Source: Astragalus membranaceus (taxonomy: Eukaryota > Streptophyta > Magnoliopsida > Fabales > Fabaceae). From it: a stretch of DNA of 64,000 bases. This document shows positions 1 to 11,600 of this stretch, one piece after another; positions within the stretch are counted from its first letter, which is position 1; every line of letters begins with the position of its first letter. The notes under the pieces were generated by a model. The model had not been told where the DNA came from, made no database searches, and saw only the letters and a program-made list of their open reading frames with translations. The position numbers and the translations under genes are program-made. Location: positions 69,240,666 through 69,304,665 of the forward strand of contig CM076846.1 in assembly GCA_039519185.1 (NCBI GenBank), given 5' to 3'.

Positions 1-120
1 CTCATGTCCGATCTTCAAATTAAACACCGGTTCACCTCGGTAGAGCACCCTCAAACTAAAGGGCAGGCTGAGGCCGCCAATAAGGTACTGCTCAATGGAT
101 TGAAAAAACGACTTGATGAG
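1..120 (+). pseudogene. Tat-1 integrase core, fragment interrupted by Ath-1
   Basis: Frame 1 reads through SVEHPQTKGQAEAANK, the conserved third-acidic-residue region of a Ty3/gypsy integrase (catalytic E in QAEAANK). It closely matches Tat-2 residues encoded at 56839-56963. The reading frame is cut after codon GAG at 118-120 by the Ath-1 5' LTR and resumes with GCC AAA GGT at 23642. The 5' part of the gene lies outside the window. Confidence 0.9.
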
Positions 121-268
121 TGATAACTCTATTTTATATAGAGTTATTTATGCATCAAAACATAACTAATTGCTTGAAACCAAGTGTAATGTGTGTTAAA
201 TATAGTAGTATAAGTAAGATAACAACATTCTATGTTTCAAAGAGGATTATGTAATGATTTAAGCATTT

Positions 269-270
<2 letters not shown>

Positions 271-302
<32 letters not shown>
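271..302. repeat. (TA)n microsatellite in Ath-1 5' LTR
   Basis: About 16 TA units, with one TG near the end. The corresponding place in the truncated LTR (about 20983-21001) has about 10 units and in the 3' LTR (about 22267-22275) about 4, so the tract varies between copies of one element. Confidence 0.9.
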
Positions 303-311
<9 letters not shown>

Positions 312-335
312 TGGTATGTTTGATATGTTTGTTCA

Positions 336-450
336 GTGCACCTGTAGTTAGGTGCAACTGCACCAGGGAAACAACAGTGCATCTGCACTAACTACACTTA
401 CAACAGGGAAACTGCACTTAGGTGCAACTGCACTTAGGTGCATCTGCACC
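336..450. repeat. Cluster of GTGCA-NN-TGCAC palindromes
   Basis: Perfect or near-perfect 12-14 bp inverted repeats with a 2-bp centre lie at 351-364, 377-388, 422-433 and 437-450, with related half sites around 336-343 and 410-416. Another stands at 947-960. The same motif recurs across the internal region of Ath-1 (see findings). Confidence 0.85.
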
Positions 451-1415
451 ATCCTGCGCTGAAGGCAGATTAAACCCCACCTTGGAAGCACCTCAATTCA
501 TACCAATGTCATAAACATTTCTATGACATCATGCTTAGTCACATGTCACATGAAGGCACATGCCAACATGCAAGAGGAGGCGCCCACAATGGAAAATCAT
601 TATGAAAGGCTACGCATCTAGGATATATGGCCTTCCACAATTTGACCTCTCCTTTTGAACTCAATCTTCGTAATCAAAGCTCCGAAAAGTAACCATGGTT
701 AAGCCTCCTTAGGTTAACTTGGTCCCCAAGAAAAACCTCACTTGAAGGAAACATCCAAGGCTATATAAAAGCTTCCACTTCTCACTTGAAGATCATCCAT
801 TAATATCATATCTCATACACAAGCAATTCACTTGTAATTTAGTAGTTTCATTTCTTGTATTTTATAGTTTTTAGTAGTAGTTAGTAGGCAAGAAGGTAAG
901 GAAGGAACTGACGACTTCTTCCTTCACGTCTTCATCAAGTTAGTTAGGTGCAACTGCACCAGGAAGTCAGTGCTTCTGCATTGCTCGGAAAATTTATGCA
1001 CGAGTACTTCAATCAGTGTAATCTCTACCCTATTGATACCTCTTGTACTTTCCATTATATTAACATGTTTTATTTCATCTATATTTGCCTTACAATGCAT
1101 ATTATGAGCTAAACCTCTTTGGTTGAGATGTTCTAACTTTATAATGAGCTTTTGAGTAAGTTATTGTGCATTTTGAGTAAGTTATTGTGCATTTAAGTGT
1201 TGTATGTATTTCGGGTCTTGTGTTATACTACATCCATCTTATTTTAAGGTTGGTCGCTTAGAATAAGTAGAGTCATATTCACAGACATGGTTTATAATTA
1301 GAAATTAAGACTAATAGGGGTGAGTGTTTTAGTAAAGGCTTTATTAACTTGTGTAATAAAGAAAAATTTGTTAAAACCATGTTAAGTCCTAGACATAGGA
1401 TAACATAGTCCTTAG

Positions 1416-3768
1416 TGTAACATCCCCTAATTGGCTAATTTCAATTATTAAAAATTAGCGAGAGGTTATATATATTTATTATAATATTCGAATAATTATG
1501 CTTGTTAAGTGAATAATTGTTTGATTAAGTGTTAGGAGTAATGAGTTAAGTTAAGCTTCATAGGTAATAAGATGTCCCAAAGAATAGAATTAGTAGCTAA
1601 GGGGTATTTGGATAAATTCCCTAGTTTAAGTGACCAGCTGACCCCAAGTCCTCCTTACCCACTTTTAATTGTGGAGTTTCAGAAATAAGAAAGAAAAACT
1701 GAAGTGAGGAGTAGAGAGAAAGAGGAGAGCTCGCGAGAGAGAGAGAGGGTTTGGAAGAGAGAAGAGTCCCATGGAAACTTGATGCATGTAAGATCTGAAC
1801 CCACCATTGTTCACCATTCTTCTCCCTCTATACATTGATGCCCAGAAATCTCCCATCAACCCACTTCATCACAAATCACCATTTGTGCACCTTTGAAGCT
1901 CCAAGCTCAAAAATGGAGTGTTGATGCTCCAAATAGTTGCATGTCTTTGTTATAGTCCTATATTCAGTACCAAAGCTCACATCCAAGCAACAAACCTGTT
2001 TGAAGCTCATTTGAGTTGCTGAGTTCGAGTCTTAATTCCTTGGGAAGTTCGGTTCAGTTTTTGGAGCGAGTCGGAGACGGTTCGTGAGGTTATTCGAACG
2101 AGTCGACTGCTAGATTCGTCGTTTGAGTGATTTTCATCACTTCGGGTGAGTTCTATAACTCGCTTAGGGAATGTGTTTGTGTTTTCGAGTCTTTACTTTC
2201 GAAAATTGTTGTCACACGTTTCTGGTATCGAAAAGCATTTTATTGAAAACCGTTATTCCCAAAACTCGTGATTGAACTATGGATTGCTTGATTGATTGTT
2301 GGGTGTGCTGGATTGGATTGCTATAATATAGTGTTTCTATGTGTGTTTGAGTTTGGGTCTCGATCGGAAGAGATTTTAGAATCGGAACGGAATGGATTGC
2401 TCATGAAAATACTATTTTCTGGAAACTGATGGAGACACACGGATCGTGTGCCTCTGGGCACGGGTCGTGCGCCTCCATCTGATACGACATGAACTGGATT
2501 TTTAAAATACGCACGGATCGTGCGCCTAGTAGCACGGGTCGTGCGTAAGTTTCTGAAACTTTCTGTAAATTTTGTGGATAACGCACGGATCGTGCGCTTA
2601 GTCGCACGGGTCGTGCGTATCTTCCTGGAAATCTTCTACAAACTGTTCAACCCCGCACGGGTCGTGCGCCTACACGCACGGGTCGTGTGAGACTTTCTGG
2701 CCTTCAATTTCAAAGTACCTTTTTATCCATTCCAAATGATTCCAATCCTCTTCTAATCCATTCCCCAAGGTTCCACAACAATGTAAAGGTAACAATGGTA
2801 TGAGATTGAACATGTTCGATAGAAAGTTTGTGTGTTATGAATAAAATGGAAAACCGCACTTAGAGAACGCGAGAGTGCATATGCCAAGAATGATAATAAT
2901 ACACGGTATTTGACTGATATTATACACTGTAATTGACTGATATGGTACATGGTACGTGACTGAAATGACTAACAACCCATTGCGGGTACACAGACTGTTA
3001 ATGTATAATAAATACAAGAGGAAAAAGGGTGACGACCCTAAGAGGTTAGCATACTAGGGGAGGGGAAGTCATGAGCCCCAAAACCTAGACTCAAGAATGT
3101 TTCCCCTGCTAGAAATAGCGGGATGGGTTCACCAAAAGGTCAAGAGATGCCTATAAAATAGGTAGACTGAGGTGTTATGCTAAAAACATGGAACAAAGAT
3201 TGCATGCTTCATGTGTCGCTTAGGAGGGCCATGAGCATGAAGGTTACAGGAACTAAATGTATTTCCACGTGGTTGCTTTTTAGGACCACGAGTTCAAAAC
3301 AAGGCATAATGAACCGCTAGAGTAGTAAGGGGTCTCGATAGGACTCACTGAGATAATGTTTATCTCACCCTTCATATTTGTGGTTTTTACAGAGAAACAG
3401 GGAAAAGCAAAGGCGATAAAGCACGGTTAGCTGAGGTGACTCTTGGAGTCATTGAAGACCTAGTTTCTTGTTTTAGACCTTTGTCCCATTTATTGTTTCT
3501 ATGTTTCGATTGTATGACGATCATGTATCAGTTGTAAATCGTTTCCGCTACTTTATGTTTTGAGTATTGAACACCAGGATTATGTACGAGTCTTAAGTAT
3601 AGAAACTTACGCATTTACAGGAAGTTTATGAGGTTCAGAGAACCATTTGTTATGTATTATCGAAAGTTTTAGTTGTGTTCAATATTTCAATAACAGGAAG
3701 TTACTCTGATGTATGCCATCTAGTGCATTTCGGTGATTCTATATGTTAGTTTTTATCGGGGTGTTACA
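1416..3768 (+). mobile_element. Solo LTR C1, type TGTAACA...TGTTACA
   Basis: The unit begins TGTAACATCC and ends GGGGTGTTACA, with the TSD cttag at 1411-1415 and 3769-3773. It is 2353 bp long, has no coding domain and has LTR-style TG...CA ends. Removing it restores the Ath-1 LTR sequence seen at about 23340. A diverged reverse-complement relative is C2 (28198-30599). It contains a CT/GA-rich tract near 1670-1750 and the palindrome array at 2436-2689. The gypsy lineage is unknown; Tekay-like chromoviruses often have such ends, but nothing here proves it. The plus strand is assigned only relative to C2. Confidence 0.85.
2436..2689. repeat. Four pairs of CGCACG-N3-CGTGCG palindromes
   Basis: Palindrome centres lie at 2443, 2464, 2517, 2538, 2589, 2610, 2661 and 2682. 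Within each pair the centres are exactly 21 bp apart, and pairs repeat every 72-74 bp. The 3-bp centre is GAT or GGT. The first pair has arms CACACG/CGTGTG. The sequence between the sites varies more than the sites do. Confidence 0.9.
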
Positions 3769-4183
3769 CTTAGGGTGATACAGTGAGTACTTCAAAGGCA
3801 GGAGTGAACTTATTTAGCAAGCCTAGACATAGGAAGCTCGTAACGAAACTCTGAAGAAAGTAGCTGAAGGGCACATACTCATGCAGCTGCACTCAATGCA
3901 TCTACACCTTGGTGCATCTACACCACATAAAGGCATAAAACTCTCAAAGGTGAATTATTTATTGAAGACATCTCAACTATCATTCTCAACTGATTTCCTT
4001 CATATTCTTTTACATATTTGCATTCTGTTTTCACTTAACATTAAAACCCCAAAATTGTGAGTAGTGTAGTAGCACCAATTTATATTTTCTTAAACATACA
4101 AGAGTTAATCAAATCCCTGTGGGTTCAATCTTTTATACTACTTGTTTGTGACTATGTATACTTGCATACTTTTCCTCACACCA

Positions 4184-4863
4184 AAGTGAAGAAGAAAGAT
4201 CTAGGCCAGGTTCAAGTGGAGGATCAGTCAGAAGTGTTCCAAGCACACATCATGAACCTGAGGATGATCACAGAAATCAATTCATCAACATGGGACCAAT
4301 AGGTATGATTAATGATAGAAATAGACCCATGAGGGATTATGCTATGTTTAATCATCAAAATATGCAAACAAGTATAGCAAGACCTCATATTGATGCTGTG
4401 CATTTTGAATTTAAACCCATGATGTTCCAAATGTTACAAACAATTAGTCAATTTGGTGGATCCATCCATGAGGATCCCCATGAGCATTTAAAACAATTTT
4501 TAGAAGTATGTAGTAACTTTATTCTTCCTGGTGTTAGTAAAGATGCATTTAGACTTAAGCTATTTCCATATTCTTTGAAAGATAAGGCTAAATCTTGGTT
4601 GAATTCAATTGAGCCTAATTCTATTCATTCATGGAATGAAATGGCTGAAAAGATTTTAGAAAAATATTTTCCACCCTTAAAAAATGCCAGAATGAGAAAT
4701 GATATTACATCTTTTTGACAAAAAGAATTTGAATCATTGTTTAAGTATGGGAAAGATGGAAAGAGCTTTTAAGAAAATGTCCACATCATGGTCTACTTGT
4801 CATCATTCAAATGGAAACTTTTTATAATGGTTTAGAACCCCAAACCAGAATAATGCTTGATGC
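4184..4863 (+). pseudogene. Ath-1 gag, N-terminal part
   Basis: The plus frame beginning at 4185 reads straight out of the LTR into a Ser/Arg/Glu-rich leader, then NRPMRDY near 4320 and the Athila-type gag domain (HFEFKPMMFQMLQ, DPHEHLKQFLEVC, FPYSLKDKAKSWL). Ath-3 gag at 50546-50980 has the same blocks. The normal start and 5' leader are deleted. A stop at 4716-4718 and a frame disturbance around 4740 break it, and the copia solo LTR interrupts it at 4864. The coding sequence resumes at 6465. In Athila elements Gag builds the virus-like particle; this copy cannot be functional. Confidence 0.85.
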
Positions 4864-6464
4864 TGTAGATATCTTGTGTTGCAGGCTAAGTTTTGATGAT
4901 AAAGTGGTTAAGAGGTTTTGATGATGAAAAAGACAAAAGCTAAAGTTGATAATAATAAAAAGGCCAAAGCCAAAGTTGATGGCTAAAGGTGATGAAAGTG
5001 ACAAAGTATTAAAGTCACAATAGGGTAGTCCTTATAAATAAGGGTAGTCCTTAGGATTTGGGTGTGTCTTAGGAAAAAGTGTAAGCTCTTACGAAGGTCA
5101 GCTCACCTCTCAAAGTCCCACGCTTTTCAAAATGAATGCATGCACACGTAAACATAAAAAGGTTTTTGAGAAAACCATAAAATCGATTCACACTACTTTT
5201 AACTTTTTATCAAAATCGATTTTCAACTAAATATGAAAGCATACAATCGATTCATAGTATTTTTACTAAGTATATAATCGATTCATAACTCCTTTTTGAA
5301 AGCAAAGAATCGATTCACAATGTCTTCACTAAGCCTATAATCGATTTGCACCTATTTACACAAAGCAAGGAATCGATTACCACATTAGAATGATTCAGGC
5401 ACATAATCGATTCTTGCTATTCCCTATGGAGTACATAATCGATTCTTATGTGTGAGGAAGCACATAATCGTTTTCCTCTTTCTTTTAAGGAAGCAACTAA
5501 TCAATTCCCTCATGTTTAAAATAAGCACATAATCGATTTGCACATCCCTTGTTTTAAGCACACAATCGATTTGCATCTTTCTCTTAACAAGCAAAGAATC
5601 GATTCACACTATCCTTCATTTATAACAAAATCGATTCTTTACCTGTTTTAAAGCCATGAATCGATTTTCATCTTACTTCAAACAAGCACATAATCGATTT
5701 CTCATCCTAGATCTAATCAAGCATGAAATCGATTTTCACTTCTAGTCCATTCAGGCAAACAATCGATTCTCACATTTCCAAAATGGTTTCAACGGTAATA
5801 TTTTTCTCATAGCCTATAAATAGAGGCTTCATTCTTCACAATTGACATCAACCCATTTCACGATTCAGAATCACATTTGAGAAAAACTCTTCATACTTTT
5901 ATTTCTGCTCTTCACGCACTGTTGGTCCGTCAGAGCTGATCTTTTGCAAGAGTTAGTCAGGGGTTGGGATCTTCAAGTTGTATTATCTGCCTACGTTAGA
6001 GGTATTTCGGTCTTTAAATTTGTAATTGTTTATTTGTTGTATTTTGTACTAAGGAGTGGGGTATCTCTCTAGGGTAGCTGTTTGTACTAGGAAGTGGGGT
6101 ATCTTTCTGGGGCAGCTGGTTGTAACAGGGGTGGGGTATCTCTTGTTATTGTTGTAATAGATTTGAGGGATCTCCATAGGTGGGGTATCCTAGGAGGAGA
6201 GTGCCTGAGTCTGTAAAGGTTTCCAAGGCACCCGCAAGCCTTGTTGTGTTAGTGGAAAATCTCACAAGGGTGTGAGGACTGGACGTAGGTCACTGGGAGG
6301 TGACTGAACCAGTATAAATCTGCTGTGTTATTTATTGCTTTATTTTCTAATTCCTTCGCTTCCACTTAACCTGCGCGAAAATTAATCTAAGTCATTGGAA
6401 AAAGTTTTCAAAAGTTTTAAATCTCAATTCACCCCCCTCTTGAGACTGAAGCCACTTGGAACCA
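4864..6464 (+). mobile_element. Copia solo LTR (SIRE-like) in Ath-1 gag
   Basis: This 1601-bp unit begins TGTAGATATC and ends GGAACCA, flanked by the TSD gatgc at 4859-4863 and 6465-6469. Removing it joins the gag codons. A TATAAATA box lies at 5815-5822. The end, with CAATTCACCCCCCTCTT followed by about 25 bp, is typical of SIRE/Maximus LTRs. The 5' half is dominated by the AATCGATT ladder. There is no internal region, so it is a solo LTR. Confidence 0.85.
5181..5768. repeat. AATCGATT palindrome ladder, about 32-bp spacing
   Basis: Nineteen sites start at 5181, 5214, 5245, 5276, 5308, 5339, 5371, 5405, 5437, 5466, 5499, 5531, 5563, 5597, 5629, 5659, 5692, 5727 and 5761. Those at 5466 and 5499 are one-base variants. 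Step sizes run from 29 to 35 bp. The spacers are AT-rich and poorly conserved, so this is not a simple perfect tandem repeat. Confidence 0.9.
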
Positions 6465-7337
6465 GATGCATCATCTGAAGCATGTGAATTGATTGATAGA
6501 ATTCCAACAAATAGCTCTAGTTGGCCTACTGAGAGGGTGAGTGCCCAAAAGAAACCATCAGGGGTACATGAAATTAGTGATGTATCAGCCCTATCTGCTC
6601 AGTTAGCCTCACTGACAAACTTGTTTAAAAAAATTCACTTCAACCAGTGCATTTGCACCTAGTGCAGCTGCACCACCAGAAAATACTGCAGCAGCCATAG
6701 AACAAGCCTCCCTAGGAGATACAAGTTGTGTGTATTGTGGAGGAGGTCACTTGTATGAGGAATGTCCTAGCAACCCTGTCTCTATCAATTATGTAGGATA
6801 CACTAGGAATAACAACCCGTACTCCAACACCTATAACCCTAGCTGGAAGAACCACCCAAATTTCAGATGGAATAATACTTGTGCATCTGCACTAGTCACA
6901 CTACCAGGATTCAATCTCAGAACTACCAAAGACAACAACCACCTGCCACTGATAATTCCTTAGAAGCCTTGCTCAAATACTTCATTAGTGAAACTAGAAC
7001 AGCTAGGCAAGCACAAGATGCATCTATAAAGAATTTGGAGAATCAAGTGGGACAATTGGCAACAGCTTTGTATCAAAGACCAACAGGTACACTACCATCA
7101 AATACAGAAGCTACCACATCCCACAGGCCACGAAAGGAACAGGTGAAGGCCATTTCTTTGAGAAATGGAAAGGATCTTGCAGAACCATGTGAGACTCAAG
7201 GTGAAGGTAAGGTAGAAAATGAAAAAAATAAAAACAGAAGAGAAAAAAGTTTGCAAGATGCAGAAGCACCTCATGCACCTGTATCTAAAGAAGTTCAAAT
7301 ACCAAGGTTAGTTCCTGAATACTCTCCTCCTCCGTAA
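6465..7337 (+). pseudogene. Ath-1 gag, C-terminal part with zinc knuckle
   Basis: It continues the gag after the copia solo LTR. A zinc-knuckle-like motif CX2CX3HX4C (CVYCGGGHLYEEC, 6730-6768) is followed by the family block PYSNTYNPSWKNHPNFRW. The coiled segment NLENQVGQLATAL lies near 7030-7070. Frameshifts lie near 6625-6660 and 6890, and the stop at 7335-7337 ends the open part. GTGCA-NN-TGCAC palindromes lie inside the coding sequence at 6647-6658, 6662-6674 and 6881-6892. Confidence 0.82.
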
Positions 7338-8282
7338 CCTCAAAGATTGAAATTTTAAAACAATTACACATCAATGTTCCCTTAGTTGAAGCACTTCATC
7401 AAATGCCTAATTATGCTAAATTTATAAAAGATGTGCTTCCAAAAAGAAAAAGATTTGGGGATTTTGAAATAGTTGCTATGTCTAAAGAATGTAGTCTAAT
7501 TTTACAAAGCAAAATTCCAAGGAAACTAAAGGATCCTGGCAGTTTTATAGTTCCATTCTCAATAGGAAAATCTTATACAGGACGTGCATTATGTGATTAG
7601 GTGCAAGTATCAACTTGATGCCTAAATCCATATTTCACAACTTGGAATTGAAAATGCTAGGCCTACAATATCAACACTTCAACTTGCTGATAGATCAATA
7701 GCCTATCTAGAGGGAATCATTGAAGATATTCTGGTTAAAGTTGACAAATTTGTGTTTCCTGCAGATATTGTTATTCTTGATTTTGATGCAGATAAGGAAG
7801 TACCAGTCATTCTTTGGAGACCATTCTTAGCAACTGGGAAAGCACTAATTGATGTACAAAAGGGAGAACTAACCATGAGAGTGAATGATCAATAGGTGAA
7901 ATTCAATGTGATGAATGCTCTGAAATATCCTGTAGAGGAGAGTGAAGAATGTTCAGCAATCATTTCTCTTGACCATTTGGTGCCGAAGCAATTCCATAAG
8001 CAGTATGATTATCTCACAAGTGCACTTGCACCAGATGCAACTGCACCACCTGAAGAAGAAATCTTGGAAAAAGACATTCTGCCAAGAAAAGAACCAGCAC
8101 AAAAGGTATGGTCTAGAACTTTTGAATCTCTTAATTTAGAAGACCCTAATCTTAAAAATAATTTACCCTCAATTGAACAACCTCCAAAATTAGAATTGAA
8201 AGAACTGCCCAAACATTTGAAATATGCTTTCTTAGGGGAAGGTGATGCACTTCCAGTGATTATTGCCTCTGACTATCAATAG
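7338..8282 (+). pseudogene. Ath-1 aspartic protease and linker
   Basis: The segment 7403-7600 carries the block before the protease site (CSLILQSKIPRKLKDPGSF, ALCD). The frame breaks at the catalytic aspartate region around 7595-7600, consistent with loss of one base. GP-1 has the intact family motif CDLGASVSFMP at 35254-35286. The second protease block (VPVILWRPFLATGKALIDV) lies near 7800-7855. The linker 7896-8282 is open and ends LKYAFLGEGDALPVIIASD, the Athila block before reverse transcriptase. It contains palindromes at 8021-8032 and 8034-8047. Confidence 0.8.
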
Positions 8283-8601
8283 AGCAGGAGCATGATCTCA
8301 TTTGTACGTTAAGAAAGCATACAAAAGCAATAGGCTGGCAAATGGAAGACATAAAAGGAATTAGCCCTTCTATATGCATGCATAGGATAATTTTAGAAGA
8401 TAATTCTAAAAACTACATAGAAGGGCAAATAAGACTAAATCCTATAATGAAAGAGGTTGTAAAGAAGGAAATCATTAAATGGCTAGATGCTGGAATCATA
8501 TACCCCATATCAGACAGTGCATGGGTAAGCCCTGTATAGTTTGTTCCAAAGAAGGGGGGTGTGACAGTAATAGCCAATGAAAAGAATGAGTTAATACCAA
8601 C
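8283..8601 (+). pseudogene. Ath-1 reverse transcriptase, N-terminal fragment
   Basis: Plus frame with HRIILEDNSK, RLNPIMKEVVKKEIIKWLD and AGIIYPISDSAWVSPV, the entry region of Athila reverse transcriptases. A stop follows at 8537-8539. The Ogre solo LTR splits the gene after the codon for a proline near 8597; the coding sequence resumes at 12832. Confidence 0.85.
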
Positions 8602-11600
8602 TGTCATACCCCAATTTTGTTCGGCTTAGGTCAAAACCCTAATTTTCCACAAAAAATAAATAAATTGAAGAATGAAGAGCATCATGCATTGCATTTTGGG
8701 TCCTAGAAGTCATTCCAAGGTCTTTAAAATCATTTTTAGGGTTGGAATGCACTTTTTAGGCAAATTAGGGTTTTAGGGTCAAAAAGGGCATTTTGGTCAT
8801 TTTTCGCAAAAAGATGATTTTCTCGCCAAAAATGCACATCCACAAAAAGTACATTTTTATTCCATCAAGGATAATTTTTGTACAATTTTTAGAAAGAAAA
8901 CCCTAGTCAAAAATAATTATAAATGTTTTTTTCCATTTTTAGTGCATAAAAAAATAAAAAGGGACCATTAAATATTCCTCAATTCTTAAGTGACAATTTT
9001 TATTGTCATGGGTGACTAGAGGGAATATTTTATGGTGCCCAAAAACATGTAACACATTTTCAATAGTTGCATTCCCATTATTTCTCATGCCCAAAAATTT
9101 CAAATTCACAAACTCAAAATAAGGAAGTGTCCTCAATAAGACAAAAGACCAAAAACAAGTTTTTTTTTCTTCTCTCCTCTCCTCAAATTCGACCCCCTCT
9201 CTCTTTCTCTCAATTCTTCCACACTCTTCCATTTTGTAATCATTATACCCTCTTTGGTAAAATACCTCACTCACTTACACTAACCCCTTCATAAGAAAAC
9301 CCAAATTTTCCACTTTGGTCACAATTCTTCCCTAAAATGCCCTTAACCCTACCTCACATAAAATATCTCTTCTAAAATAAGAAAATTCTTTTTTCTTTTC
9401 CTTTTTTTTTCCTACCTCATTTTCGCCCCCTCTCTCCCACTCTCACCTTTTGTGTTTCCTCAATACCCTCAATCCAAGTGACCTTTAATCCTAACCCTCC
9501 ATTTAATTTTAAAACTCAATCCTAGAGCACTTAGTAAGGCCAATGACCCAATTGCCCCTAAACCTAAAATAACTCTATAAATACTCCTTCATCCCCCACA
9601 CCTAAGGATCCTCTCTTTTTGCTTCTCATTTGATCCTTTGGCCTCTCATTCTCCTACACTAAAACCCTAGCACACCAAAAACACCTCCTCTCCCTCTCCT
9701 TCCCTCTCCTTGGCCGTAGCCTCCTCCCCTCTCTTCCATATATCTTCTTCAAAAATCAACCATCAAATCCTCCATTTCTTGTTAGATCACCATCATTCCT
9801 TCCATTCTCTTCAAGGTTGCATCATCAAATTGCTAAGATCTAACAATCATTGTGTTCATATCATCTCCTTCTTCACTTCTTTGTGATTTTGAGGTAAGCT
9901 TTGAAACTTTGCATCTCATATTTAATTTTCTTGCATAATCTCTCCTCTACTCCAAACTCCTTCTTGATTGTTGTTTGCTTTGAGGATCCATTTCAAACAT
10001 TTTGACAAAGACTTAGGGAGCTTTGGGTGTTTGAGATGGGTCCTTGGCCTTGAAGGAGTTATTCTTCTACTTGAATAATTTCCCTTGCATCTTTACATAT
10101 TATGCACTAGATTTCATAAATAAAATTGTTGTTTATGGCATTGTTCATTTCGCATATCATAAAAAAATTAGGGTTGACATGATTTTGTTGCACTTCCTTG
10201 CTTAATCATATGAATCCTTGCAAAAAATAGATCTATGTTGCTTTGTGTTAATTTTGGTGTTTTTTATTAAATAAAATGTGGATCTATGTTTCCTTTGGTT
10301 CACATGCTTATAGATCTAAAAATATTTCCAAGTTGATTTTGTTGTTGTTCTTTGTTTGGTGATGTTTAATCTTGTTGTTAGTATTTCATTTTAGTGTTAA
10401 ATGTTACTTTTGTTGTTTGATGATTTAGCAATATGATTCCCACTAGTGCCTAGTGCACCTTGATCTAAGTGGTGAAGATTGCTAGAAATGACTCAATTTA
10501 GTTTGTGTGTCCACTTATTCTTGTGTTTTAGTTTGCTTATTGTAAATTGTTGATGATAGGCAAGTTGATTCTCACTAGTGCCTAGTGCACTTTTCTCAAA
10601 GTGAGAGGATTGCTCTATGTGATTCAACTTAGTTGTGTGTTTATTTTTATTGTTAGTGGTTGATGATAGGCAAGTTGATTTTCACTAATGCCTAGTGCAT
10701 TTTGATTCAAGTAAGAAGATTGCTCTATGTGATTCAACTTGGTTTTAGTGTTTATTTACTTTTTACCATTTTACTTTACCACTTCATTAACTTTTTACCA
10801 AAAAACATAAAAAGATTTTACCATTTTACTTTACCACTTCATTAACTATTTACCAAAAACATAAAAAGATTTTACCATTTTTACTTTACCATTCATTAAC
10901 TTTTTACCAAAAAAACATAAAAATATTTTACTACTTTGGTTTTTACTACTTCATTAATTTTTTACTAAAACATAAAAAGATTTTACCACTTCCCATTTAC
11001 CTCATGTATTTTTACTTTACCATCTCATTAAATAATTACCATTTACCTCATGCATTTTTACTTTACCATCTCATTAAATAATTACCATTTAGTTCATGCA
11101 TTTTTACTTTACTTTTCACTAACTTCTTACTTAAAGTTTTACAACTTATCAACTTGCAAAAATACCCAAAACATTTTCACATTCATGCATCTTCATTCAT
11201 ACTTAGTTTATGTGACACTCTCATGCATCCTCATATGCTTATATCTCTTGCATCCTCTTATGCATCCTTGTATGCCATCCATTCATAAATAAAGTGCTAT
11301 GCATCCATTCCTTGTACACTCATGCACTTACATGCTTACCTAATCATGCATCCTTGCTTACATATTCAATCATTTAACTTAGAATACTCCATGTTTACAA
11401 TCAATTGTTTTCACTTGTTCTTGATGCCATGTAAATGTCTTGACTTGATTGTGTGCCCTCCTTTCCACTTGTATGACCTCCTAATGGAGACGTAAGTCTA
11501 CATGCATGATGTAGCATAGAGCCATTAGGGTAAATACAATCCTTCTTGCACACACACAATTGCTTTGAGAACTTTGTTTTGCATCTTTAATAATTGAATC

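Larger units (their letters stand above)
121..4183 (+). repeat. Ath-1 5' LTR (interrupted by C1)
   Basis: Without the C1 insertion and one TSD copy the LTR is about 1705 bp, against 1519 bp for the 3' LTR at 22118-23636. A TATATAAA box lies at 762-769 and has its counterpart at 22710-22717. The extra length includes a short duplication near 1150-1195 and a segment at about 3850-3950 holding TGCA palindromes that the 3' copy lacks. The LTR end is joined directly to gag codons at 4184, with no tRNA primer site. Confidence 0.88.

Noticed and set aside
1416..3768. DNA transposon or MITE with TGTAACA/TGTTACA inverted ends
   Set aside because: The inverted match is only about 7 bp, the TSD is 5 bp and the ends are TG...CA, all as in an LTR. 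No transposase is seen.
5181..5768. Regularly spaced repeats that could look like a CRISPR array
   Set aside because: The repeat is only 8 bp, the spacing varies, there are no cas genes, and it lies in a plant LTR.
9067..9294. Open frames within the Ogre LTR (also 8939-9274 minus and 11050-11292)
   Set aside because: AT/CT-rich noncoding LTR sequence with no similarity to a protein family and no conservation expected.
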